NCBI GenBank assembly: GCA_023393165.1
Contig: JAEWMJ010000037.1
Span: 1 to 16,823 of the forward strand
Direction of reading: 5' to 3'
DNA from: Bacillota bacterium
GTDB lineage: Bacteria > Bacillota > Clostridia > Christensenellales > Christensenellaceae
Length of the DNA: 16,823 bases
Positions 6,771 to 13,172 of this stretch are shown piece by piece (the stretch's first letter is position 1; each line of letters opens with the position of its first letter). Both the position numbers and the translations under genes were made by a program. The notes under the pieces were generated by a model. It had not been told where the DNA came from and searched no databases. It was given only the letters and a program-made list of their open reading frames with translations.

Positions 6771-7336
6771 TGAAAAAAATCGGATTGCTTGCATTGCAGG
6801 GCGCTTTTGCGGAACATGTGCAAACGCTTGAAAAATTGGGCGCAAAGACCTTTGAAATCAGAAAAAAAGAAGACCTCCTAACGGACAGTCTGGACGGCGT
6901 GATCCTGCCGGGCGGTGAAAGCACGGTGATGGGAAAACTGCTCCTGGAGCTTGGCCTCTTTCAGCCGCTTAAGCAAATGTTCCGGGACGGACTGCCCGCA
7001 ATGGGCACTTGCGCGGGCCTGATATTGCTGGCGAAAGAGATTGTAAACGATGATCAGGTATACTTCGGACTGATGGATATCTCGGTCCGCCGGAACGCCT
7101 ATGGCCGCCAGCTTGGCAGTTTTTCAGCGAATGCACCCTTTCACGGGCTTGGTGAGATCCCTATGACGTTCATAAGGGCGCCCTATATTGTAAAAGCTTC
7201 GGATAACGTGCAGGCGCTTGCCCGGGTGGACGGCCATATCGTAGCCGCCCGGCAGAAAAACATGCTGGTAACCTCGTTCCATCCCGAACTGACTGACGAT
7301 ACGCGGGTACATGAATTGTTCCTGAGTTTTTTTTAA
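6770..7336 (+). CDS. pdxT: pyridoxal 5'-phosphate synthase, glutaminase subunit PdxT
   Basis: The 188-residue class I glutamine amidotransferase supplies ammonia to PdxS. The nucleophile Cys81 (GTCAGLILLA) and the His171/Glu173 pair (SFHPELTDD) form the triad, and GALQGAFAEH-type (LALQGAFAEH) and PGGEST motifs are present. The protein is full length. The start ATG shares its A with the pdxS stop (TGATG), and no separate strong ribosome binding site is needed. The protein ends directly before a hairpin at 7345-7373. Confidence 0.97.
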   Translation: MKKIGLLALQGAFAEHVQTLEKLGAKTFEIRKKEDLLTDSLDGVILPGGESTVMGKLLLELGLFQPLKQMFRDGLPAMGTCAGLILLAKEIVNDDQVYFGLMDISVRRNAYGRQLGSFSANAPFHGLGEIPMTFIRAPYIVKASDNVQALARVDGHIVAARQKNMLVTSFHPELTDDTRVHELFLSFF

Positions 7337-7344
7337 CCTATCTT

Positions 7345-7373
7345 GTTCCCTTTCTTTAAAAAAGAAAGGGAAC
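7345..7373. terminator. hairpin between convergent pdxT and the methyltransferase gene
   Basis: GTTCCCTTTCTTT (7345-7357) and AAAGAAAGGGAAC (7361-7373) are perfect inverted repeats with a 3-nt spacer, starting 9 bp after the pdxT stop. A T8 run appears only 18 bp later on the plus strand, so it is not a textbook terminator. The likely role is ending pdxST mRNA. Confidence 0.55.
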
Positions 7374-7433
7374 ATCAAAGAAAAGCCATAATTTTTTTTG
7401 CCATGTTCATCAATTTAAATAATGCGCGCTGCA

Positions 7434-8366
7434 TTAAAAACGCTGATACTTCTTTGTTCCAAGGATAATAGTCAAATCTACGGTTATATCATTAATTCCA
7501 AAATTAAGAGCTTTTTGAATTTCTTCATAGCCAACTCCCCAGGATAAAGGAGTCATGTTTATCAGATGCTCAAAACTTTCTTTATTCAGGGTTCTTTTAT
7601 ATTCTATATTTTTTGTACCTATTACGTTAAATTGATTGCTAAAATACTTTATTATCATATCATTTGAATATGTTTTCTTATCAGTTTTATTATAAAACAA
7701 ATCTCGCAGTTCTTTAAAATATTTGCTTCCTGGGACAACTTTAATAAGCAATCCTTTATCAGTAATAATCCTCAAAAACTCTGCATAATTGGATGGAGTA
7801 AGTATATTTAATACAATATCGAATTTACTATCCATAAAGGGCATGTTTGCCAGGTCTGCAACACACCAGACATGATCAGAATAATTCTTTGATGCTATTT
7901 GTATTCCTTCTTTAGAAATATCAATGCCAACTCCCAAAAAATTAATATTGGTCTTGCTGTGCAAACTATCTATTATCTTTGTTAAGTGTGAGCCTTCACC
8001 ACATCCAGCGTCTATTATTTTAATATTATTAGAGTGTGTATTACTCATTCCTTCTGCTATTAAATCAGATATATGCTCTATTACCGGGCTATAAAAAGAA
8101 CTTCTGCATATTATATTTCTTGATTCAAACAGTTTTTTATCATACAGAGATTTTACTGATTTCATCAATAGGTTAACATATCCTCTTTTAGAAATATCAA
8201 AGCAATGATTATTTAAACAGTATATACTTTTTAAATTATTCGAAAACATTCTGCTTCCACAAACAGGGCATTTAAATATTTGAATATTTTCATAAATTTT
8301 AGTTCTTCCTTTTGAAAAATCTCCCTTATTATCCTTCTCTGAAAATCTGTTAATATTTTTAGACAT
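7434..8366 (-). CDS. rlmA: RlmA/TlrB-family 23S rRNA (guanine-N1) methyltransferase, probable macrolide-site modifier
   Basis: The 310-residue protein has an N-terminal zinc finger, Cys33-x2-Cys36 (FKCPVCGS), Cys50 and His54 (IYCLNNHCFDISKRGYVNLL), which is the RlmA signature (CPxC, C, H, FD, GYVNLL). A Rossmann methyltransferase domain follows with SAM motif I, IIDAGCGEGSHLTKI, and the family segment ILTPSNYAEFLRI ... LLIKVVPGSKYFKELRDLFY. The family methylates G745 (RlmA-I) or G748 (RlmA-II/TlrB) of 23S rRNA in the exit tunnel; the latter gives tylosin-type macrolide resistance. It is about 40 residues longer than E. coli RlmA, mostly a Lys/Ser-rich N-terminal extension. The gene is strikingly AT-rich with A/T-ending codons, unlike pdxST or queF, suggesting transfer. 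The start at 8366 follows GAGGTG by 8 bases. The leader carries an arrest peptide and attenuator. Target G745 versus G748 cannot be decided here. Confidence 0.88.
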   Translation of the reverse strand: MSKNINRFSEKDNKGDFSKGRTKIYENIQIFKCPVCGSRMFSNNLKSIYCLNNHCFDISKRGYVNLLMKSVKSLYDKKLFESRNIICRSSFYSPVIEHISDLIAEGMSNTHSNNIKIIDAGCGEGSHLTKIIDSLHSKTNINFLGVGIDISKEGIQIASKNYSDHVWCVADLANMPFMDSKFDIVLNILTPSNYAEFLRIITDKGLLIKVVPGSKYFKELRDLFYNKTDKKTYSNDMIIKYFSNQFNVIGTKNIEYKRTLNKESFEHLINMTPLSWGVGYEEIQKALNFGINDITVDLTIILGTKKYQRF

Positions 8367-8404
8367 AAAAAATACACCTCATTCATTCAAATTTAAAGTA
8401 AATG

Positions 8405-8474
8405 AAAAAGGTACAAAACAAATAAACACACCCAAAAAATCAACGGTTGTGGTTTAATTTTTGTTCTGTACCTT
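8405..8474 (-). terminator. leader attenuator (intrinsic terminator) upstream of the rRNA methyltransferase
   Basis: On the minus strand the 15-base arm AAGGTACAGAACAAA (8474-8460) pairs with TTTGTTTTGTACCTT (8422-8408) with one G-U pair. An inner imperfect stem forms between 8455-8445 and 8433-8424, and the hairpin is followed by a T5 run (8409-8405). It lies after the leader-peptide stop and 39 bp before the gene start, so it would cut transcription before the gene. A competing hairpin AAAAATTAA (8462-8454) with TTGATTTTT (8443-8435) uses part of the 5' arm and could act as antiterminator. Confidence 0.78.
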
Positions 8475-8477
8475 ACA

Positions 8478-8507
8478 TTACCTTAAACGTCTGAATTCGA
8501 TGCCCAT
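8478..8507 (-). CDS. nine-residue leader peptide with Arg-Leu-Arg macrolide-arrest motif
   Basis: ATG (8507-8505) opens a nine-codon frame, MGIEFRRLR, closed by TAA (8480-8478). A near-ideal ribosome binding site, TTGGAGGA, ends 5 bases upstream. The C-terminal R-L-R is the known +X+ motif at which macrolide-bound ribosomes stall in leader peptides of resistance genes such as ermD. Stalling would place Leu8 in the P site and Arg9 in the A site, with the ribosome front at the base of the terminator hairpin that starts 3 bases after the stop. The role is inferred from motif, position and the function of the downstream gene. Confidence 0.8.
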   Translation of the reverse strand: MGIEFRRLR

Positions 8508-8553
8508 TCGTGTCCTCCAAAAAGCTGAAAATTACAATAACATCAGCATAATA

Positions 8554-8582
8554 AATATAACATAATAGAAGAAATACATCAA
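8554..8582 (-). promoter_or_regulatory. SigA-type promoter for the leader peptide and methyltransferase
   Basis: TTGATG (8582-8577), 17 bases, TATATT (8559-8554) on the minus strand predicts a start near 8547, 40 nt before the leader-peptide ATG. The region is very AT-rich, so other hexamers exist; this pair has the best spacing. Confidence 0.5.
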
Positions 8583-8654
8583 ATTTGTTCTCAATTTAAT
8601 ACTATTTTGAATGATTTCACAGAAACCCTCGATTCAAAAAACGGCAGTTAAAAT

Positions 8655-9143
8655 TTACCTGTTGTCTATCTTCTCTGGATACATGTCGTGCATATGAAGC
8701 CTTTGGCGGGCGGTTTCCTGCCATTCGGTCCCCTCTTTGCCCCAATTGCAGTAGGGGTCTATGGAGATCCCGCCGCGCGGCGTAAACTTACCCCAGACCT
8801 CGATGTATTTGGGTTCAAGAAGATTGATCAGGTCTTTCATTATACGGTTGACGCAGTCTTCGTGGAAACCGCCGTGGTTCCTGAAGCTGTACAGGTAAAG
8901 CTTTAAAGATTTGCTTTCCACCAGGAATCTGTCCGGCACATAGGAAATAATGATGCACGCAAAATCCGGCTGGCCGGTGATCGGGCACAGGCTGGTGAAT
9001 TCCGGGCAGTTGAATTTTACGAAATAATCGTTGCCGGGATGTTTGTTTTCAAACTTTTCAAGAACTCCCGGGTTATAATCAAACGCGTACCCCGTCTCGC
9101 TTCCAAGAAGGGTGACTCCTTCTATTTTTCCCTGATTGGACAT
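8655..9143 (-). CDS. queF: NADPH-dependent 7-cyano-7-deazaguanine (preQ0) reductase QueF
   Basis: The 162-residue protein is the short, single-domain QueF type found in Bacillus. It reduces the nitrile preQ0 to the amine preQ1 in the cytoplasm, the step before tRNA insertion in queuosine synthesis. The thioimide-forming Cys53 and acid Asp60 are in EFTSLCPITGQPDFA, and the QueF NADPH motif is ESKSLKLY (76-83) followed by FRNHGGFHEDC. The start at 9143 follows AAGGAGGA by 3-4 bases. It is 9 bp downstream of queT in the same operon and therefore under the preQ1-type leader. No QueC, QueD, QueE or Tgt gene is in the window. Confidence 0.97.
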   Translation of the reverse strand: MSNQGKIEGVTLLGSETGYAFDYNPGVLEKFENKHPGNDYFVKFNCPEFTSLCPITGQPDFACIIISYVPDRFLVESKSLKLYLYSFRNHGGFHEDCVNRIMKDLINLLEPKYIEVWGKFTPRGGISIDPYCNWGKEGTEWQETARQRLHMHDMYPEKIDNR

Positions 9144-9152
9144 GTTTCCTCC

Positions 9153-9653
9153 TTATATCTTGAGCAGCGGTTTTTCCAGGTACTTCACAATCAAAAATCC
9201 CAGGATGCCCGGAATCACCTGACCGATCCCGAGGCTTAAAACCAGCGCCCAGTAGGGAACGCCGGTCAGATACTGCAGCCACAGGGGCACGATCAGCGCA
9301 GGCCCCGCAATAATCGGGGCCGCCACCCAAGCTGCATTGATCTTTCTTGCCATATGGCACAAAAACGCCGTAATAAGTCCCACAGCCAGCCCGCCGAACA
9401 TATCAAATGATCCGAGGCCGCCCATAATGGTATTGCTTAAGAAATTCGCTATGCCTAGGGGCAGGATCAAAAACGGATGGATTGCCGCCAGCGCGTAAAG
9501 ACTTGTGGCAGCCCTCACCTGGTATTGGCCGAATGCGAAACTTTGCGTAAAAAACATGATAATAATATAAAGCGCGATTACGATTCCGGATAAGGCCAGT
9601 TTCTTTGTATTGGATATGGTTTTTTTGTTGCGCTGCATTTCCCTGTTTTTCAC
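9153..9653 (-). CDS. queT: QueT-type queuosine precursor transporter (ECF S component)
   Basis: The 166-residue membrane protein has about five or six hydrophobic helices and matches the QueT/COG4708 family, substrate-binding S components of energy-coupling factor transporters that import queuosine precursors. Typical segments are QVRAATSLYALAAIHPFLI, PLGIANFLSNTIMGG and a terminal VIPGILGFLIVKYLEKPLL. The first codon is GTG at 9653, chosen because AAAGGAG ends 7 bases upstream; the Met five codons later has only a weak site. It is the first gene of queT-queF with the riboswitch-like leader upstream. The shared ECF A, A' and T subunits must be encoded elsewhere. Confidence 0.93.
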   Translation of the reverse strand: MKNREMQRNKKTISNTKKLALSGIVIALYIIIMFFTQSFAFGQYQVRAATSLYALAAIHPFLILPLGIANFLSNTIMGGLGSFDMFGGLAVGLITAFLCHMARKINAAWVAAPIIAGPALIVPLWLQYLTGVPYWALVLSLGIGQVIPGILGFLIVKYLEKPLLKI

Positions 9654-9722
9654 TTGCTTGCTCCTTTATCTTTGATGGAATAAAGAACAGTTGCAAAAAA
9701 CAGGCCTGAAATTTACCTTAGG

Positions 9723-9749
9723 AAATAAAAAAGGTACATAGGTACCTTT
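9723..9749 (-). terminator. riboswitch expression-platform terminator
   Basis: On the minus strand AAAGGTAC (9749-9742), loop CTAT, GTACCTTT (9737-9730), then a T-rich tail to 9723. It lies 15 bp after the aptamer and 70 bp before queT. The loop/stem segment CCTA can instead pair with TAGG at the aptamer's 3' end, giving a simple switch. Confidence 0.75.
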
Positions 9750-9764
9750 ATTGCTTAACAGCGG

Positions 9765-9805
9765 TCCTAGTTTTGTTTATAGACAGGATGGATTTCGAAC
9801 TGTCT
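9765..9805 (-). promoter_or_regulatory. preQ1-I-type riboswitch aptamer
   Basis: On the minus strand the hairpin AGACAG (9805-9800) with CTGTCT (9786-9781) encloses a loop beginning TTC, followed by the A-rich tail ATAAACAAAACTAGG. A small hairpin plus A-rich tail ending in nucleotides that fold back into the loop is the preQ1 class I pseudoknot, and the tail is very close to known members (AACAAAACAAGG type). The loop's TCC can pair with the tail's GGA. Its position before queT-queF and just ahead of a terminator supports the call. preQ1 binding should favour termination. Confidence 0.78.
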
Positions 9806-9823
9806 TTATTCTGTTGGAATTAT

Positions 9824-9852
9824 AGTATACCATATATTTTCACCATGCGCAA
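9824..9852 (-). promoter_or_regulatory. promoter of the queT-queF operon
   Basis: TTGCGC (9852-9847), 17 bases, TATACT (9829-9824) on the minus strand. A TATAAT follows at 9824-9819. The predicted start near 9817 is about a dozen bases before the aptamer stem. Confidence 0.5.
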
Positions 9853-9952
9853 CGGATAAACGCAGCGCCAAAAATTTCTTTGTTTTTTATGATTATTTTA
9901 CATTTTAAGGGTAGAATTTTTCATGCAAATCATATATAAGTATAGATAGAAG

Positions 9953-10110
9953 GTTGAAAAAAAATGCTCGGGAAGTATTGCCTATGTGTGATGAAAGCAT
10001 TCTAAAACCAACCAGACAACGAACAGATTTTTATCCGGGCCATTTTGTTTGCTCTTTTAGGGGTACCGGCCGCAAGCTGCAGCTTATGAGGATTACGCTG
10101 CAGTTTTTTT
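9953..10110 (+). ncRNA. putative structured RNA of unknown type upstream of phoH-like gene
   Basis: No protein frame lies here, yet the stretch ends in a strong plus-strand terminator, so a transcript must start inside the region between the divergent queT promoter and 10074. A weak promoter is TTTTCA (9918-9923), 17 bases, TATAGA (9941-9946). Two alternative long-range folds are visible: GGTTG with CCAACC plus AATGCT with AGCATT, or AATGCTCGG (about 9965-9973) with CCGGGC-C-ATT near 10036-10045, which is like the closing stem of an extended rod such as 6S RNA. It may be a small RNA or a leader that attenuates the downstream gene. I do not recognise an Rfam family. The start coordinate is approximate. 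Confidence 0.4.
10074..10110 (+). terminator. intrinsic terminator ending a gene-free transcript
   Basis: AAGCTGCAGC (10074-10083) pairs with GCTGCAGTTT (10097-10106, one G-U), loop of 13 nt, and the T-run spans 10104-10110. It is clearly oriented for the plus strand and lies 77 bp before the phoH-like start. Confidence 0.8.
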
Positions 10111-10186
10111 ATTGCGGACAATAAAGGCGAGGTACCTTTTCGGACACAAAATGCGCCCCCGCTCAATTCTTCTTTGGAGGTGCCCT

Positions 10187-11554
10187 ATGCGAAAAACTTA
10201 TGTACTTGATACCAACGTACTGATCCAAACTCCCTATGCCCTGATTTCGTTTGAGGATAACAAAGTGGTTCTCCCTCTGGCGGTTTTGGAGGAATTGGAT
10301 AAACTGAAAACCGAAGAGCGCGAGCGCGGCGCAAACGCAAGGCAGGTGATCCGTTTTCTGGAACGGCTCAGACAAACCGGAAGCCTGTTTGACGGAGTAC
10401 CTCTGGAATCGGGCGGAATAGTTAAAATAGAATCGAATTACGTCTCGGTCGAACTGCCCTACGGGTTCCAGCCCGATAAAAATGACAACCGCATATTAAA
10501 AGTGTGCAAAGGACTGATGGAAGCCGGCGAACCGGTTGTGCTGGTAACAAAGGATATCATCGTCCGCTTAAAGGCGCAGATGCTGAAAATACCGGCCGAG
10601 GATTTTACCACCGAACAATCCCCCAGGCTTGAAGAACAATATACCGGCAGGATGGACGTCTATGCTCCGGGCGAACTCATGAACGATTTCCGGAAAAAGG
10701 GCATGCCCGCCGATGCGGTGTATGTGATGAATAAAGAAAAAAAGGAACCGGTCACGCCGGAATACAACCAGTTTTTTATCATCCATTCGGATTCGGACGA
10801 CAAGAAAACGCATCTCGGGCGGTTTAACGGAAAATCCGTTGTTCCTCTGGTCAGCCTCAGGGCCGAGCCCTTTGGCGTCAGGCCAAAGAACGTCGGCCAG
10901 CGTTTTTTGCAGGAAGCGCTGATGCAGGACGCCGAAACGGCTCCGCTGGTGATCATAAAAGGGACCGCGGGAACGGCAAAAACGTTTTATTCCCTCGCCG
11001 TCGGGCTGGAGCAGACGCTGGAAGTTGAAAGCAAGACTTACCGCAAAATTCTGATCACCCGGCCCAATGTACAGTTTGACGAAGAGATCGGTTTTTTGCC
11101 TGGAAACGAACAGGAGAAAATCGCGCCTTTCCTCCGTCCTATCATCGATAATCTGGAGATCCTGGTGGACCGCAGTGAAAAAGAACGTTACAAAAATGAA
11201 AAGGAACTGCGCGACAAGATAGACGAACTGTTTGACCGCGGCGTTATAACAGCCGAGGCAATGAACTTCATGCGCGGGCGTTCCATCACCCATACATACC
11301 TGATTATAGACGAGGCCCAGAATCTTACGCCCAGGCAGGTGAAGGGAATCATTACAAGGGTCGGAAAAGGAACCAAGGTCGTGCTGCTGGGAGACCCCCA
11401 GCAGATAGACAACCCGCTTTTGGACGAAAGGACAAACGGCCTTTCCTACGCTTCCGAAAAGATGAGGGGGTCCGCGCTCTGTTTCCAGCTCACCATGCTT
11501 CCGAATGAATGCGAACGCTCCGCCCTGGCGTACGACGCGACAAAGAGAATGTAA
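10187..11554 (+). CDS. PIN-domain PhoH-family ATPase (PhoH2/YlaK type)
   Basis: The ATG at 10187 follows TTGGAGG by 6 bases; an in-frame ATG at 10112 lies inside the upstream terminator region and lacks a site. The 455-residue protein has an N-terminal PIN nuclease domain (about 3-135) with acidic residues Asp8 (VLDTNVLI), Glu36 (LEELDKL), Asp99 and Asp123 (VTKDIIVR), and a C-terminal PhoH ATPase with Walker A GTAGTAKT (259-266) and Walker B YLIIDEAQNL (Asp375, Glu376), plus LLGDPQQIDNP. Such PIN-PhoH fusions act as RNA helicase/ribonucleases in mycobacteria (PhoH2); the B. subtilis counterpart is YlaK. The cellular role is little known. The gene is alone, preceded by an attenuator-like terminator. 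Confidence 0.92.
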   Translation: MRKTYVLDTNVLIQTPYALISFEDNKVVLPLAVLEELDKLKTEERERGANARQVIRFLERLRQTGSLFDGVPLESGGIVKIESNYVSVELPYGFQPDKNDNRILKVCKGLMEAGEPVVLVTKDIIVRLKAQMLKIPAEDFTTEQSPRLEEQYTGRMDVYAPGELMNDFRKKGMPADAVYVMNKEKKEPVTPEYNQFFIIHSDSDDKKTHLGRFNGKSVVPLVSLRAEPFGVRPKNVGQRFLQEALMQDAETAPLVIIKGTAGTAKTFYSLAVGLEQTLEVESKTYRKILITRPNVQFDEEIGFLPGNEQEKIAPFLRPIIDNLEILVDRSEKERYKNEKELRDKIDELFDRGVITAEAMNFMRGRSITHTYLIIDEAQNLTPRQVKGIITRVGKGTKVVLLGDPQQIDNPLLDERTNGLSYASEKMRGSALCFQLTMLPNECERSALAYDATKRM

Positions 11555-11750
11555 ACTAACTCGGCGGGGCCTGGCCGGGCGAGCACAAAAAGGTGATGAA
11601 GCGAGGCGAAAGCTTCCCGGACGGCAAATAAAAAATTTGCGGTAAACGGATGGGCGCGCTGTACAAACTCGGAAATACAAGCGGGGAACCAACCTGCTTC
11701 AAAGCGGATTCGCGCGGCGCGCCGGCTGTTTTTCTGTTTTCCATTTGCGC
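11555..11750. other. intergenic spacer between convergent genes
   Basis: This GC-rich 196-bp spacer has no supported gene. It contains a short palindrome, GCAAATAAAAAATTTGC (about 11624-11640), and GGCGCGCC-centred dyad symmetry before a T-rich stretch (about 11715-11740) that might end the phoH-like transcript. Several frames stay open through it, but none has a ribosome binding site. Confidence 0.4.
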
Positions 11751-13172
11751 TCATTTTGCGGTTGCTTTTTTCAATGAAAACGTAAACGTAGTCCCATTTT
11801 CCATCGTGGATTCTACCCAGATACGCTGCCCGTGCTCAGTTATGATTTTTTTTACGATGGACAGCCCAAGCCCTGTTCCTTCCTGTGACCGGGTATGCGA
11901 TTTGTCCGCCTTATAAAACCGTTCAAAAATATAGGGCAGATCTTCATCCGAAATCAGACTGCCTGAATTGTTCACATTCACGAAAATACTGTCAGGCGAC
12001 TCGCTGGTAAATATTTTTATCTTGCCCCTGTCAGGCGTAAATTTTACCGCATTATCAATGAGATTCATCATCACCTGCTTTATCCGGTTTTCATCCGCGT
12101 AAACTATCTGTTTTTCATCCCTGATTTCCACATCCACATCAATGTTTTTGGCGGAAATCTTACTCTCAAAGGTAATTAAGCATCTGCGAATCAATTCATT
12201 TACATCCATATTACTGAATTGAAACGCGACTTTCCCCGATTCGATTTGGGAAAGATCCAGCAGGTCGTTGATCAAATGATTCAATCTTTTTGTTTCATCC
12301 AATACTACATTTTGATATTTGACGTGCTGACTGCTTTTTATGGTGCCGTCCAGTATTCCCTGAACCAATCCCTGCATGGACGTTAAAGGAGATCTGAGTT
12401 CATGTGAAACATTGGCTACAAAGCTGCGCCTGGTATTTTCGTATTTTCCCAGGTCCTCTGCGACAGAATTGAAAGTCTTAGATAACTCGCCAATTTCATC
12501 GCTTGAATTAACTTTCAATCTTACATCAAAGTTACCAAATGCAAGCTGTTTTGTGGCCAAAGTCACTTCCTTAAGGGGCTTTAAAATGCTTCTGACAAAA
12601 AAATAAATTAATATTACGGCTATTGCCGCAGCTATCAGCGCTGAATATATGATTTGTCTATACATTTCCATCATGGAATTGGTAAGATCGTTCAGTTTTT
12701 TATGTACAAAAACAGCGCCGGCCACATTCCCGTTCATAGTTACAGGCATAGCCACAGTTAAAACCGGTGTGTTGAATAAGCCGTTACTGCCTGACTGGAA
12801 AGCGGGATTCCCCTGCCTGAGTGAATTCAATATGTCATAATAGTATTGTGATATTTCTTCACTCGTAATCTGAGTCTGGAAGGTGGGGGCAACTGCCCAG
12901 GCTTTGTAATTGGAGTCCATCACCCAAATTACATCCTGATTATCCGCCGCTACTTGTGAAACTACGCTTAAAAAATATTGCATTGAAATTTTGTCGGCAA
13001 AATTATAAGCAGCCAAAGTACTGATGTTCTGCGCAATTTTGAACATATCTTCCTTCTCGTTCTGGGTATATATATTGCTGTAAAATTGTGAAATCATTAC
13101 GGCGGATAAAACAGTTGACAGCAATATAATTACAATGATTATAATCATCAGTTTTGAGAAAACTGTTTTCAT
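11751..13172 (-). CDS. orphan membrane sensor histidine kinase
   Basis: The 473-residue protein has a transmembrane helix at about 7-29, an extracellular sensor domain of about 140 residues (30-172, Cache/sCache-like, unassigned), a second helix at 175-193, a HAMP linker (193-245), a HisKA domain with phospho-acceptor His257 (FVANVSHELRSPLTS) and a HATPase_c domain with N-box Asn370/Asn374 (MMNLIDNAVKFTP), F-box IFERFYKAD and G2 EGTGLGLSIV. The G1 position reads NNSGSLI rather than DxGxGI, like the NTGxGI variants in many Gram-positive kinases, so it is probably active. The start at 13172 follows GAGGTAG by 7 bases. No response regulator lies next to it; the upstream 600 bp hold no gene. The signal is unknown. 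Confidence 0.92.
   Translation of the reverse strand: MKTVFSKLMIIIIVIILLSTVLSAVMISQFYSNIYTQNEKEDMFKIAQNISTLAAYNFADKISMQYFLSVVSQVAADNQDVIWVMDSNYKAWAVAPTFQTQITSEEISQYYYDILNSLRQGNPAFQSGSNGLFNTPVLTVAMPVTMNGNVAGAVFVHKKLNDLTNSMMEMYRQIIYSALIAAAIAVILIYFFVRSILKPLKEVTLATKQLAFGNFDVRLKVNSSDEIGELSKTFNSVAEDLGKYENTRRSFVANVSHELRSPLTSMQGLVQGILDGTIKSSQHVKYQNVVLDETKRLNHLINDLLDLSQIESGKVAFQFSNMDVNELIRRCLITFESKISAKNIDVDVEIRDEKQIVYADENRIKQVMMNLIDNAVKFTPDRGKIKIFTSESPDSIFVNVNNSGSLISDEDLPYIFERFYKADKSHTRSQEGTGLGLSIVKKIITEHGQRIWVESTMENGTTFTFSLKKATAK

Noticed and set aside
10055..10110. T-box leader (AGGGGTACCGGCCGC resembles the T-box sequence)
   Set aside because: The match to the T-box core is poor, the leader is short, no specifier stem is evident, and the downstream gene is not an amino-acid or tRNA-ligase gene.
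10568..11692. 374-residue open frame antisense to the PIN-PhoH gene
   Set aside because: It mirrors codon bias of the real gene, has no ribosome binding site and no recognisable motif; the plus-strand protein has clear PIN and PhoH motifs.
12000..12100. Kinase inactivated by a changed G1 box (NNSGSLI)
   Set aside because: Asn in this place is frequent in active Gram-positive kinases, and N, F and G2 boxes are intact.
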